A DNA stretch of 64,000 bases from Parus major (lineage: Eukaryota > Chordata > Aves > Passeriformes > Paridae). The position numbers were made by a program, and so were the translations under genes. Positions 10,216 through 22,146 of the stretch are shown in pieces (positions within the stretch are counted from its first letter, which is position 1; the number at the start of each line of letters is the position of its first letter). The stretch lies in the NCBI RefSeq assembly GCF_001522545.3, contig NC_031770.1, positions 32,088,058-32,152,057 on the forward strand, written 5' to 3'. Below the pieces are notes generated by a model. The model had not been told where the DNA came from, made no database searches, and was given only the letters and a program-made list of their open reading frames with translations.

Positions 10216-13200
10216 GTACAATAGAAATGAGGAAATTATGAGCACCTTATCAATGACTTAATAAAAACTCTTTGGTGGTGCAAAGGAGGGGTTGCAGTGC
10301 AGCCTTTTATCCCAGCACATCACTTTCTCACCAGCCTGAGCAAATCCCACTCCCTCACGTTAGCTCTTAAACCTCAGCTTTGCAAATTTAAACTTTCCTA
10401 GCGTGTTATAACTCTCAAAAGATAGCGTGGGTGGGTGAAAAATGCATTCCTCAAGGCTTGAAAATAGATGTAAGTGGATATTTGGCATAAAGCTAACAAA
10501 AAGAAAAGCCATGGAAATGTATTAATTGCTACAAAAACGGGGTTTAACTGCCAGTTGTGGTCCAGCCCATGGCTCGACAACTTGACCTAATGCTCACCTT
10601 TTAGGTACAGGCATGTGCTGCATAAGCATATGTGCCATTTTAATTTCCAACCCCACTTTTTAATGGTTAAAAGCTAATTAAAACATACAGTGGCATTTTG
10701 AATCAATATAGCGTATGGACTGCTGCAAATTCTCTCATCAGGCGTGTTGCCCTCAGGAAGCAACATTAACTTCAACAGCAAAATAAGGCTGTGAGCTCAT
10801 TAATCATCATGCTCACAGACAGTCTGGGAGGCAGTGGCAGCAGTTCTGCATCTTTCTGGTGGTGAAGATTGGATACAATAGTTAGACATGTGAAGTGTTG
10901 CACAAACATTAACTATTGCAACCAACTGTCTTTGAAATTGGCATTTATCCCCTCAGCTCTTCAGATTAAAAATGGGACCATGAGGTGGATTTTTTTTCAG
11001 GCAGTGAATAAGAGTCAGGCTGCTATAAGAACTCAGCAATGTGGTGTCCTAACTCTGAAGTCCTCTTATTCCCCTGTAACAAAAAAGAAAACCCCCAAAA
11101 CAAGAACCTTCCATAGCTGCCTGGGAGTATATGGGTAAGAAAAAAATGTAAGATAAAGGGAGAAGTGAAAAGATAGTTGAGAAGAAAGAAAAGGAAAATG
11201 GGAGTCAGAGGTAAACCTAAGGTTAGAAGAAATTAGGCAGTAAAGGGGAGGAAATTAGTTTTTTGTGTATAAATGTAGTCTTCAGCACCTGTGAGAAGCT
11301 TTGGTACAAGATGCTCACTGAAACTGAAAACATATGGCCTTTTAGCTCCTGTGCCTCTGCTCTCCAGTCACATCGGCATTGGTGGATGAGATAGGGCTCA
11401 CAAGAACAGAGCAGAAAAGGGCTCTCTCACAGACTCCTCTGTCCTAATCTTGCTGGTCAGTTTTGTGGATGCCCTCTGAAACAAAGGTTCACAGACTCCT
11501 TTGTGCTAAAACCTCCTAAGCTGTGGTATTTTTGTCCTTACTACAGCCACTTCTGTGGGGAGTCTGATGAGCAATTTCAGAGGCATACAGGTAATACTGG
11601 TAGTGTGACCCTGCAAATGACTTGTACCTGGTTTTCCTGGGATGTGTGGAAGACCAGAAAGAGAACCTGAGTGTTGGCTCTTAGCTTTGTATAGGATTTA
11701 GTCACACCAGTTCCAGCACAGACTCTTTTTATTGGGACTTCATGCTTAGAAGCATTCAATTTTTTCTTTCCATCGAGTCTTTTTTAAGCTTTAGGGCTTT
11801 TTGCTGGGTGTGTTGCTGTAAAAGAAGCTAGTTCCCTCCTGAGTCAGTATGGATTGACGGTGGATAGTCAAACTGGGGACATAGCACGCCTCCTGCACTC
11901 TCTTCCTGCTGTCCATCAGACCCCTCTCCTGCCCTGTTGAGGAGGAGGAGAGCACTTTGTGCTGGCTCTTGCTGTGTGAGCTAGCCTGTGCACGTAACTT
12001 CTTCTCAGGGCACAGTGGTGTGACTGGGGACCATCTTCATAAAATCTGGAGACAGCAGGCAGAAACATTAGTGATTGATGAGGACTGAAAAAGTGCCAGG
12101 GAGGAGAGAAGCTTCCAAATAAAGCAAAGTGCTAAAGGAGTGCAGGCTGCACATGTCTGACACTGCTGCTGCCTCATGGGACAGGGGCATTCCCTCTGGT
12201 CATGCAGGAGGAAATATCTGCACAGTCCACAGCACAGTACAGCTTCTGCTCTCCAGCTGCTGGCATCACATCCACCGTGTGTGTGCTCCTTCATCTCTGC
12301 CCCACACCGATCCATCGGTCCCACTTCCCTGCACAATGGAGCTTATTTTTGTGCCAGGCAGCAAGCTTCATACCTCCTACTTTCACCTCTGGAGCCATAA
12401 AGCTTCTAAGAGTCCCTGAGAGGTTTCTCCTTTTTGAGGTGCTAGGGGCTTCACTTCTGTGGTCCTTTTACTTTTTAAGCAATTTTTAATCAGACCACGG
12501 AACAAAGATCTCTGGGGAGAGGTAGGTGCAGAGCTAGGAAAGGGGGATGCCTGTAGGACCTGGCACGGTGAATCAAAGGCACCTTTCCTCAGACTGCTTC
12601 AACAGGTTATTGGCTTGTGTTGAGGGGTTAGATATGGCCTGAGGGAAGCTACTCAAAGAGATCTGTGCTGCCATGGGCAGGCTTCAATATTAACCCTAAA
12701 TTAAATTGAGCCAGTGTTCACAGGACCATCCAGGCAGGAGAATAAAATAAGATAGTCTAACATAAGAGGGCACAGGAGAAGGATTTTGCTCTGTAATGGC
12801 AAATTACTCACTCAAAAATAACATAAAAAAGGGAGGAAAAAATTAACGAATAAAGTCTGCACATTATTTTAAATCACAGAAGTGTCAAAAATGGTAATGC
12901 CTATATCAAGGCTGCCCTAATGTAGCTTTAATTTGCATGCCATTGGCATTGATTTGATGTGAATATTTACTCTCCTATTCAATTAAGAAAATTCATAACT
13001 GCCACCATATTTTAATGTTAATGTATTTTTACACAGCTCTGTGTTTACCTTATTTTCTCTTCTATAACATTAACACTTTTTTTTTGTTAAAAATGTGTGA
13101 AAGATTAATTTGTAGAATGACGGGATATGTGGGTGTGTAGCACAGGCCAGATGGAAGGGGTGTAACATGACAGTTTTCTTCTGTGGCTTCATTTTGTTTT

Positions 13201-15440
13201 TATTGTTGTAAGCGAGCAAAGTATAACTAAAATTATCATTTCTTCTCTGGGCAAAAAGAACTAAGTGGTAAGTTCCTCTTTTATTCCCCATGGCTCTCAG
13301 TGCTCCCATGCAGCTGCAACCCTGTTCAGAATAGTTGACAGGTTGATAAATATTTGTCTAAAACTTCAGCTTATATATTTGAAAATCAGTGTGATTTAAA
13401 GAAGGGAATTTATACTCAGGCTCCATAATTCCAAATCTATGGAATAGATCTGAATTCAGATTTATTCATAAATGAGCAATTTGGTGAGACTTATTAATCT
13501 TCTCTTGGCTGGTAAGGGTGAAAACAGTCACCCTTAATGCTGAAAAAAGAAAGAAAAAGGAAAAAAAAAATCTATCCAAGACAAAGCCTTTTTAATCTAT
13601 AAAGCTCTCCATTCAGCAAAGCTTTTTAATTGTTGAAAGAGGGCTGTTCCAAGGCCAAATTCTAATTTACACAGAAGTATTGTAGGAGTTTGGTATAGGA
13701 AATGTCCTTATTGAAGAATAAAGCAATTAGCACAGTAACTTGCTGTCATCTGGCACGTAAAGGCATTCCAAGAAAAAGTTAAGTGTTGAGGAAAGGAGAG
13801 AAATTCAGGACAGCATGTGGGAGAGGAATATGGAGGTTCCTTTTTATGCCACTCAGGAGAAAAGGAGGGGAGAGAAAACCCACTGCAGACTTAATCTGTT
13901 CTCTTACCTCATCACAAATTGACCCAAGTTTCTTCCCTTCTTTCAAGGGAAGGGGGAAAAATGCAGCCATACCTAAGGTCTTTCTTGGAGACTAAAATCC
14001 TGAAATCACAATACCATAAGCAATAGCTGTATATTTTGAATCCTCATCCACAAATGCTTATTCTGCCCTGTAAATTTGCCTGTGAACACACGTTTGCTTC
14101 ATGAACGTTGCTGATACTCCAGTCTTCTGTGTCAGTGCTACCCACTCTCTCATGTATGGGAAATCATCCCTTTAAAATGGTCATTCTTTTTTTCCCCACA
14201 GTATATCCACACAAATCTCTTGGCTCTCCTTTAATATCTTGCAAGTGCACCTGATGAAACATCTGTGGTTTTAAACAAGCACGCAGTACTTTCTTCTGTC
14301 GAAGACACACACCCCACCAAAAATGCTGATAAGCTTGCACATCAGAAGACCTTTTTGCTTGTCATTTTGACCCTTTTAGTGTGGGTGCAGTTATATGTGT
14401 ACCAGAAAAAGTGCCTATTTTCCTCCAGTTCCCTTGAATGACAAAAAGGAAAATTTGCTCAGGTTTCAGACAAACAAGTTGTTTCAGTGTAACAATCATC
14501 AATCCAGAGCAGAATTTTCTGACAAGTCAAAAGTAGTGGAAATAGAGTATTATTGTTCAAATAATTTAGCAATAACTTAATTTGTTTTTATACTGTTTGA
14601 ATAATGAAGTAGAGCTGTAGTCAATCCTCCCAAGCCTCTTACTGCAGATGGAGGATTACTCCATTTTGAGTGTTTTGTTGACTCAAAGGTGCTGGGTCTT
14701 TGTTGGGTGATTTCATAAGTAAAAACAACAAGGGGTTTGCCAATTTTTCTGTGAAAATACTGTGGGTTTTTTTTTTTTTTAAGTATCATAGCATTAGTCT
14801 GGGGCTTGCTAAATCAAGAGTCCCTTTACTTCTTTCTCTTACTCATATATATTTTCAAACATTAGCAGGTTTATGCCCTAAATTTAATTGACTGATAACA
14901 GTTTCCTACTTTTTTTCTTTATTATTTCCTCCAAAATTAGGCTGTCCAAGCCTGTTAGCAGTTGTCACTTCTCTTGTTTATGAGCTCTTTGCTGTTTAGC
15001 CTCAGTTATGTACGTAGAGTTACAGGAACTTACTATAGAGCTACCAGCAGTTTATCTGGTCTGTTCTGGGCTTGGTGTCACTGGGATGTTTTGCCCCTAT
15101 GTCACAACATGAAGTCATATCTAACACTGAGGAAGTGATGCAACTGCAAGAAATGAGTGGTCTCAGGAGAATGTGAGAGCAAACTGCAGTTGCTGGCATT
15201 TCACATCACCCTTTTACACAACACCAGTTCAAACCTGGGTTTGTTGAGGTGCAGAGGCTTTTAGGCACTGTTTTTGCAGCTCCTCCCCAGTGCTAAACAG
15301 TGAAGTGCAAGGGCACCTACTTCTGTAGTCACCAGAGTCCCAACAGGCAGGCAGGATTCACCCAAATGCAGTTAATATGGCTGGTCATACTAGCCCTGTG
15401 TCTTGTGATCCCAGTCTGTTCACATCCAGTGAGAAGCGAT
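10216..15440. other. noncoding stretch with conserved-element-like blocks
   Basis: No gene or named repeat is seen. Two blocks (about 10590-10830 and 12850-13060) have the look of vertebrate conserved noncoding elements: CpG-poor, not simple-sequence, and with homeodomain or POU-type cores, including the octamer ATTTGCAT at 12931-12938. Conservation cannot be judged from one sequence. T14 at 14767-14780 is a simple run. A minus-strand 32-base exon-like piece near 13914-13945 has fair splice sites but is very short. Confidence 0.45.
12931..12938 (+). promoter_or_regulatory. octamer (POU-type) motif ATTTGCAT
   Basis: An exact ATTTGCAT octamer lies in the centre of the CpG-poor block 12850-13060, followed by CATTGG and a CAATTA core near 12979. 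Single motif matches are frequent by chance; I record it because the surrounding block resembles an enhancer. Confidence 0.25.
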
Positions 15441-15588
15441 CATCACAGAATGGCTTGGGTTGGAATGGGCCTTAAAGATCACCTAATTCCAGTCACTCTG
15501 CCATGGGCAGGGCCACCTTCCACTAGATCAGGTTCCTCAGAGCCCATCCAACTAAGCCTTGCAGACTTCCACTTAGGATGGAAGAGGT
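15441..15588 (-). mobile_element. CR1 LINE 3'-end fragment
   Basis: The plus strand begins ATCACAGAATGGCTTGGG and continues with the characteristic 'rattle' of the antisense CR1 tail: TTAAAGATCACCTAATTCC, GCCATGGGCAGGGCCACC, TTCCACTAGATCAGG and CCCATCCAACTAAGCC. It therefore sits in minus orientation, truncated at about 150 bases. It is fairly little diverged compared with the relic at 9.05-10.2 kb, so it is a younger avian CR1 insertion. Confidence 0.93.
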
Positions 15589-16393
15589 GAGCTTAGTGAA
15601 TGTCAGCAGAGAGGGGCAAGTGAAATTGCCCTCAGCTGGAGATAGGGAGAAAACCAGAAAATGAGAGGTGCCAACTCACTGCACTTGCATTCCCCTACAA
15701 AGACCCCTTGCTGCTTTGGGTGTCTGTCAGGAGCTGGTTGGTGTTACTTCAGTCCACACAGCAATGAGTGTTAGCAAGAATAACTCTCAGAAAGCAAAGG
15801 CTGCCTATTTCCAGATAACTTTGTGCACCCCGGCTCTGAAGGAGGTGCTGGAGCTGCTTCCTCTGTGCCCACTGGCTTCCACCCACTCCTGTGGATACAG
15901 CAGGTGTTGGATGAGGAGATAACGAAGCAGGAACAAACCACATCAGCAGGCAGGAAGGTATGTTTGCCTGGGGAGACCTTTTGCAATTAAAACTAGGTAA
16001 AACAAGCAAAACCCATAACAAACAAAAGCTTCCTCAGCCCAGGGGGTCTGACATTGTCTCTGTGTCCAGGCAGGGAGCCAAGGTGCCCCACAGATGTGCT
16101 TCCCACATCTTGGCAGTCACTTTCACTTTACCCTCCCTCTCCATCCCTTTGAGGAAGAAGAAAAGCTGGAGTTGACTCCCTGTTTAACAAAGCCATCTTA
16201 TGCCATGCAATGCAGTACATGCTCTGCAGGTACACCTTATTTTTTCACTTGGCTCTTTTGAGGTAATAATTCTTCTCTCCCTTTCAATCACACCCACTTT
16301 TTTGAGATACTATAGCTTGATTCCTGTTTAAAGGGGGTTGAAAACTAGGTGGTGGGGCACAGGTTTAAAAATTAGCCTTGTCAACACTATTTA

Positions 16394-16402
16394 TGTCAAT
16401 CA
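16394..16402 (-). promoter_or_regulatory. PBX/MEIS-type motif TGATTGACA
   Basis: The minus strand reads TGATTGACAT, matching the PBX-PREP/MEIS composite site at nine of ten positions. It lies in a CpG-poor block (about 16365-16480) that resembles regulatory sequence. One motif is weak evidence. Confidence 0.25.
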
Positions 16403-16919
16403 TTGACTGCATAATTGTCTGACTTTGTATGGATAAGTAGGTTTTAGTTACTGACTGCTAATATTAACAAAGGAATCTTCTTTTTCCTTCTTAAAAATTC
16501 CCAAGAAAACCCTCATTTCATTGTTAAAAACTCATTGCTGATTTGGGGTGGTTTTTTGAGTTTGATTTTTGGGGTTTTTTTTTAAGATAAAGAGGAGAAC
16601 CTGAAGCAAGAAATCTGTTTTCAAAGCTGTTAAGACAGTCACAGTGAGGCTTTGATGATGAACAGGTACAGGTGGGATTCAGAAGAAAAAAATATGCATT
16701 TCGTCACTGTAAAAATATAAACAAACTGCCAAAAAACAGACTACTGGAGGAAAGAGAGCAGACTATCAAGCTGAATAACCTTATCCACTTCCATCTTCAT
16801 ACCTGATGTACAGGATTTAAATCAGTACTGAAAATATTGGTTACACAGCACATTTTCAGAAACTTATTGTTTTGGTGAGGCTTTTTTCCCCTCCCTTTTG
16901 TCTTATATGTTTTCCACAG

Positions 16920-17185
16920 CTGCCACAGGGCTGTCCTTTCTCCATAGATGTAGCTGAGGATGCAGATGGATGGCTGAATGCTACGCTGCTCTTAAATCCT
17001 GGGGATCCTGGGAATGGGCCTGATGAAGCACAGCCTCACCAGGTCCACCCTAAAGAGGTGGGGCCAGTTGCAGCCCCTGGATACAGCAGTGCCCAGCAGC
17101 CCAACCTCTGGAGATTTACCTTTTTCTCTCTTTGCTTACTCTCCTCTGGCACTGTCCTGGGCTTAGGCACCTGCCTCCAGGACAG
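16920..17185 (+). other. exon-like open segment (266 nt), unrecognised
   Basis: A very long pyrimidine tract (16881-16915) ends in TTTTCCACAG at 16919, a strong acceptor, and GGACAG followed by GTGGGG at 17186 could be a donor. The frame between them is open and proline-, glycine- and leucine-rich, and GC content is higher than in the flanks. I do not recognise the sequence as a known domain. It could be an exon of a noncoding or lineage-specific transcript, or chance. Confidence 0.2.
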
Positions 17186-18184
17186 GTGGGGACATCTTCC
17201 AGGTCTGCTGTATGACCAAGGGGCTCATGTCCATCATGGCAGTTCTTAGTGGAGAGGCTAGACTGTGGCCCAGAGCCAGGACAAAATGCTTGATTTTAGT
17301 ACTTTGTGCAGATTTGTGTGGTTGCTTTCCATTATTAGATTGTATTTTCTTGCTAACAAAAATGATTTTCAGCCTTTTTTTCCACTGGTGGGTCCTGTTT
17401 TGTCTCTAGTCATCATAAAATGCTAGAAATACCATGAGGTTTCTTGTGTGTCAGTCCTTACTAGCAGCCAGCTTTACAAGAAGTCACATGCTTTTTCCAA
17501 GTGCAAAAAGTCAAATTGACTGATTTTAGTAAGAGAATGAAAAAACATTGTGCACATGTCTAAAACTATTCCTTGCCCCAACCAAATGAACAAGCATTTC
17601 TCAAGGCTAGGCAACAGTGTCATGCTTTCAAGATATTCTCTGCCAAGGATTTTGTTCTCCTGATGATGGACAAAGACCTCCAGGAACTGGCCACAGCCAG
17701 AACTTTCCCACTTCACTGAGAACATGGGGCTACTAATAATTTCAGGGAAAAAAATGAATAAAGAGACTCCACTGAAATCAGCTCTAAATAAATACAGAAT
17801 TTACCTTTATTTAAAAAACATTAGATGTTGGAACATTGCTATTTCTTTCTTCAAGACCTTATTCAGCCTGTGTGGATGACTGCACCCTCACCCTGCTACC
17901 TGCCAACCCTCCCTGGGCTGGGAGCCAGGAAGCAAGACCTTTTCCGGCCACATTACTTCTGGAGAAACAATGATTCCTGTCCTGCTGGACAGAGCTCATG
18001 TGGAATGCGATAATTTGTTGATGTGCTCCATAAAAGTTGACAGTGTCAGACAGCATCCTTTGTGTTTAGACTGGGGTTTGTCTTAATTGTGAGATGAGCT
18101 GCAAGGAAATTACCTGGAAGGTACTCTGCTTCAATTGTTGTACAGAGAGGAAGGGCATGGTGGAAAGCATTAAGTCTACATTAC

Positions 18185-18238
18185 CTGCCACCAGCTCACT
18201 GGCAAACCTGTGTGTTCTTCAATGACACAGGCGTTTCC
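18185..18238 (-). other. exon-like segment, minus strand (54 nt, open)
   Basis: On the minus strand a pyrimidine tract (TCTTTCTTCTTGAGG) leads to CTATAG, then 54 bases, then GGCAG and the donor GTAATG. Eighteen codons are open in phase 0 (GNACVIEEHTGLPVSWWQ); the other two frames have stops. A length divisible by three with a single open frame is what a cassette exon would show. No homology is recognised and no partner exon is identified nearby. Confidence 0.2.
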
Positions 18239-18966
18239 CTATAGGAGCCTCAAGAAGAAAGATCCAGTCATGGAGGTCATTGGGCTAGGACTTGGGATGT
18301 GGTCTAGGCTCTGCCCTTAGCAGACACCCTATGGTGTAGGTTACTCTACCTCAGTAAAGGAGGCTCCAGTTACCAGTGCTGTGCTCTGCAGAGCTGCTGG
18401 TTCTCAAATCAGATAGCAATGAGCTCCACAGAAAAGCTTATAAATATATTAAATTTATGAACATTTACTGTACGCTGCACACTGAAATCTGCCAACACTA
18501 ATCCAAAAGAATTACACATTTTAGACCTGAACATAACATACTGTATGCAGTAACTCACATCAGAGCAACCCATATGCTACTGTTAATGTGCCAACTGACA
18601 CATGTTAAGCCACAAACATAAGAAAGGATTTGATTTCAACTGCATTTTTTGTATTTCAGTTATTCCTCGGGTCCATTATTTTTATTCACCATTATCTTCT
18701 CTCCTCTCTCCAGACAGACTGCTCTCCCTAATACATCTTTGACTGCCCTAGCAGATTTCCTGCTAGGTAGAGACTGCCCCAGAGACAAAGGGACAAACAT
18801 AAGCACATAGGCCAGGAAGCACAGAAATAGCACCCCCCACAATAATCTAGGTCACTTAATAGCCTACTTTCAGGGTTCTCAGTGAACCCTGTACCCACTC
18901 CTGCTAGGCAAAGAGAAACCCTGAGAAGAAGTGGGTGGATGAGTAGACAGCCAGCCATCCCAAGTG

Positions 18967-19494
18967 TCAGATCTGACTCCTCGGGAGAGATGCGTCGAGG
19001 ATGCTCTGACAGAATGTGTCTGAGCTGGAGGCAAATGTTTCTGTATTACATTCATGACACAAGAGTTCTGCCACCTTGCAATATGTGCGCGCTGTTGCTG
19101 CATGATGGTAATAACTGGATTTTTCCAGGGAGTCGGTGAAAGCACCCCAAATGCCATTACAATAATTAGCCCTCAAGATTTCTTGAGTTAGGATAATCCC
19201 CCAGAAATTGGTGAATTTTACATAAGGCAAGTCAAGAACAACTGCAGGAGCATAAATGTGCCTCATGTAGCAGGGAGGAATCTGCTTCTCACCTTCCAGG
19301 TTTGTCAAGGTGTGATACCAGCAATCAGAACATATGACAAAGGACCAAACTGCCACCAGCTTCAGTTCTCCTCCCCAGCAGGCCAAACCCATAGATTTGC
19401 ATGGGGTTAGTACCAAAAATTGTGTGAAGGATGCAATTTCATTATGTAAGCAGGAGGGTTTAAAATAGGAAAACCAAAAAGAAGGCAAGAGCAC
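18967..19494 (-). other. 175-codon open frame, unrecognised
   Basis: This is the longest open frame outside the CpG island, on the minus strand. It has no recognisable domain, no signal peptide pattern and no obvious promoter. By rough estimate a frame of this length is expected about once in every few windows of this size by chance, so it is recorded without being called a gene. A donor-like site (GGAAG then GTGAGA) falls inside it near 19296. Confidence 0.15.
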
Positions 19495-20959
19495 GTGTCA
19501 TCATGTGGATTTAAACCACAAACTTTCAGTTACCTTATCAGATAAATACTACTTAGGGAAGCACCTAATGTATTTTATGCAGGGCAGCCACTAAGGAAGA
19601 TCTGATAGAGAATTAAGTGATAGATTCCACAAGTATTTGGCAATGCATCCATAACGTACTGGAGAACTCAGACTCCTGTGTCTCTTCTTGATTAAAGGAA
19701 AGCAGCTGCTGGAGTCTCAGAACTTGAAAAAGTGGCTAAATGTGACATGTGAGAAACCAGAATTTCTCTCCCTGCTAGAGCTGACCTAGTGTGAATTGTG
19801 AAATGAAGGAAAGAATAGCTGGCTTGTGTTTAAGGTAGGAGGTGAGACCACACAGTAAAAATGTCTTCCAGTGCATGGGTAGAGAGAGACCGTGATGCAC
19901 ATAACCCCAGCCATTCCACCAACATATTCCTATGGATTATTTGCATCCTCTTTCTTTCTTGTCCTTTCGGCCTGTGTGGGAAATGCAGTGTAACTCACAG
20001 CAGCATGTGCTGCGAAAGCTAATAATACCCTGGAGATGATGGAAATAGCATCCTTGAGGTAAGAGCTTGCACTTTAATTTCAGCACAGAGAAATCTTATG
20101 GGATTCCCTTATTCAGAGTTATATACCTCACTCTTTTCTAGAAACTTCAAAGTCTTTTATGTTAAAGAACCCTTTCATCATGTCCTCAGACTGGCTTAAT
20201 TAAATTTAGGAGACTACGGCATTTTTATAAAATAAGCAGAAATGTGCCTGCCATTTAAGCACACTCCTATATATAATTTTATTTTTAATATTACTCCAAC
20301 TTCTTTTATTTCAAAAGTATATATAAAGTTTGGATGTAAGTGATTGCAGAGTCTAAACCCAAAGAGATTAGGCATGTTGATAGCCCTGCTTATGAAAGTC
20401 TGCAGGATCCAGGCATTTAAGGCAGTTCTAAATATAAGACAGAGGGCTATCCATTAATATTAATTTGATAAAAATATCTCCCCAAACTCTCTTTCTAATC
20501 AGTAAAGAGGAAGTTCCTCCCTTAAGCCTCTTCATTAGACCTGTGGTCCACAGCCCTGCCCAACTTGGGGCCCAGGACAGGAAATCCTATCTTACCATTT
20601 CCATAAGGGAAACGAAGCAGAGAATAGCTGCTGAGCAGCTTAGATCTTGCAGAAGTATTTGGAACAGGCTGGCATGAATCCTCTCCACAATGTGTTCAAA
20701 ACAATGCCTGGTTTTTGTGCCTAAAGTATGTGTCTGGGGAGATCAGGCAGGAGTCACCACGTACAGTAAATATTTGAAGTTCAGTAGTTCCATTTCAGTG
20801 GTTGACAGAGGGTGTGATGGACATGAGAAGAGCCATGAAGAGTCAGATCAAGCATCCATCTCGAATATTCTGTGCTGAGCAGTGACCAAAATTTGTTGTG
20901 GGAAGACTATAAGAGCAAGAGAAGCAGGGAGTGAAACATACCCCTGTAACAGCCACCCA

Positions 20960-21260
20960 GCCTCCAGCAATTTGCAACTCAGTGATCTTCTGAGCCAAAG
21001 GTGGTATCTTGGAGTCTTCAGTGGATTTTTTCCTCTATGATTTTGTCCAGTTTCTTCTTAAGACTTCATTAAATTTCAGCCTCCCATGGCACGTCATCTC
21101 TAGCCACGTGCTATGTGTCAAGGTGGAGAATCTTCTTTCATGTATTTTTGACCAGCCATGTAACAGTGTAGTCTTGTTTTAAAAGAGGCAATGAACAATC
21201 CATCCATATTCACCCAGTTTACACCTTTCTCTTTTTTTTGGTACTTTTGTAATCTTCCTT
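20960..21260 (-). mobile_element. probable old CR1-like LINE fragment
   Basis: The plus strand around 21030-21130 follows the antisense of an old CR1/L3-type 3' region: CTATGATTTTGTCCAGTTTC, TTCTTAAGACTTCATTAAAT, then a CAGCCTCCCATGGCA-like block and a later CAATCCATCCATATTCACCC block. Order and spacing agree, but identity is low and the ends are uncertain. Minus orientation. Confidence 0.5.
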
Positions 21261-21926
21261 TCTTTTCCAGCCAGAAGGGTCCTAGTCTACATTGTCATTC
21301 CTGATATGAATAAATCTACAAGTGAGATGAAAGTTAAATTTTTGTTCAAGAGATGCTAGAATGGGTAGATGGACAGAAATGCTTAAAGGAACCTGAAAAA
21401 TTATTAGGTGTTGGCAGATGTGTTACTTCTAGCCTGGGGATCTCCCAGGGTAAGGCATATCTTCTGCCTAAGTCCATCAGGTAGTTCTCTTGGGCTGCCC
21501 ACATCACTCCAGTATTTACTGGAAAAGGTAAACCCTCATGTTTTCCATTCACCCTATTTTCCCATCAGAGCTGTAGAAAACCTGGTGAGAAGACTCATCC
21601 TTCATGCTCTGGTAGCTTGTAATGGGAAACCATTGCTTCTCCTAAACCATGGCTTCTTCTTTTGTATGGGACATAAACTGGGAAATTTCTTGCAGATTAC
21701 CCTGCCCCTCCCAAAGGCTTCAATTGATCAGGGAAGAGCTCTTGTTCTTGCAGAAAATTATGATTAGGGTGGTGAATAATGCCTTTGAGTTCACACACAT
21801 GTGCTGGTCTCATGGCACTGCTTCCATCTGCAAGGAAGGCTGGGAGAGACAGGCATTCCAGGACACTGCTGGCACATCTGTTTGCTTGGTTAGTGCTCTC
21901 AGGGAAGGCTGGGAGGCCAGATCTTC
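21261..21926. other. noncoding stretch, no gene seen
   Basis: Plain sequence between two CR1 pieces. Small overlapping open frames (up to 119 codons) show no domain. A 32-base stretch containing GGGAAGGCTGGGAG (near 21903) partly repeats GGAAGGCTGGGAGAG (near 21834), a minor local duplication. Confidence 0.45.
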
Positions 21927-21927
21927 A

Positions 21928-22146
21928 TGACAGAATCACAGAATCACTGAGATTGGAAAAAGACCCTTAAGATCAATGAGACCAAACATCAGCCCAATAT
22001 TGCCAGCTCCACCACTAAACCATGTCCCTAAGTGCCATAGCTACACATCTTTTAGATACCTCCAGGAATGGTGATCCAACCACTTCCCTGAGCCGCCCCT
22101 TCCAATGCATGACAACCCTAGTTGACTCCTCCTGAAAGCAATTTTG
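21928..22146 (-). mobile_element. CR1 LINE 3'-end fragment
   Basis: The plus strand starts with the antisense CR1 tail ACAGAATCACAGAATCACTG and continues through AAACCATGTCCCTAAGTGCC, TACCTCCAGGAATGGTGATC, CAACCACTTCCCTGAGCCGC and TTCCAATGCATGACAACCC. This is the usual order of an avian CR1 3' untranslated region in minus orientation, 5'-truncated at about 220 bases. Confidence 0.92.

Larger units (their letters stand above)
15589..20955. other. noncoding stretch with several exon-like pieces
   Basis: No gene can be assigned. Exon-like pieces inside it are listed separately (16920-17185 plus, 18185-18238 minus). A minus-strand open frame of 175 codons spans 18967-19494 without a recognised domain. 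A PBX/MEIS-like site is at 16394-16402 and a 16-base inverted repeat (CTCAAGA, TT, TCTTGAG) at 19172-19187. A G/T-rich run lies at about 16543-16585. Confidence 0.45.

Noticed and set aside
13914..13945. 32-base minus-strand microexon-like piece with GATGAG/GTAAGAG donor
   Set aside because: Very short and in a symmetric purine/pyrimidine patch (CTTCCCTTCTTTCAAGGGAAGG), where both splice signals arise from composition.
20000..20057. Possible plus-strand exon ending at TTGAG/GTAAGAG
   Set aside because: The only open frame requires an acceptor with a distant, interrupted pyrimidine tract; support is too weak to list.
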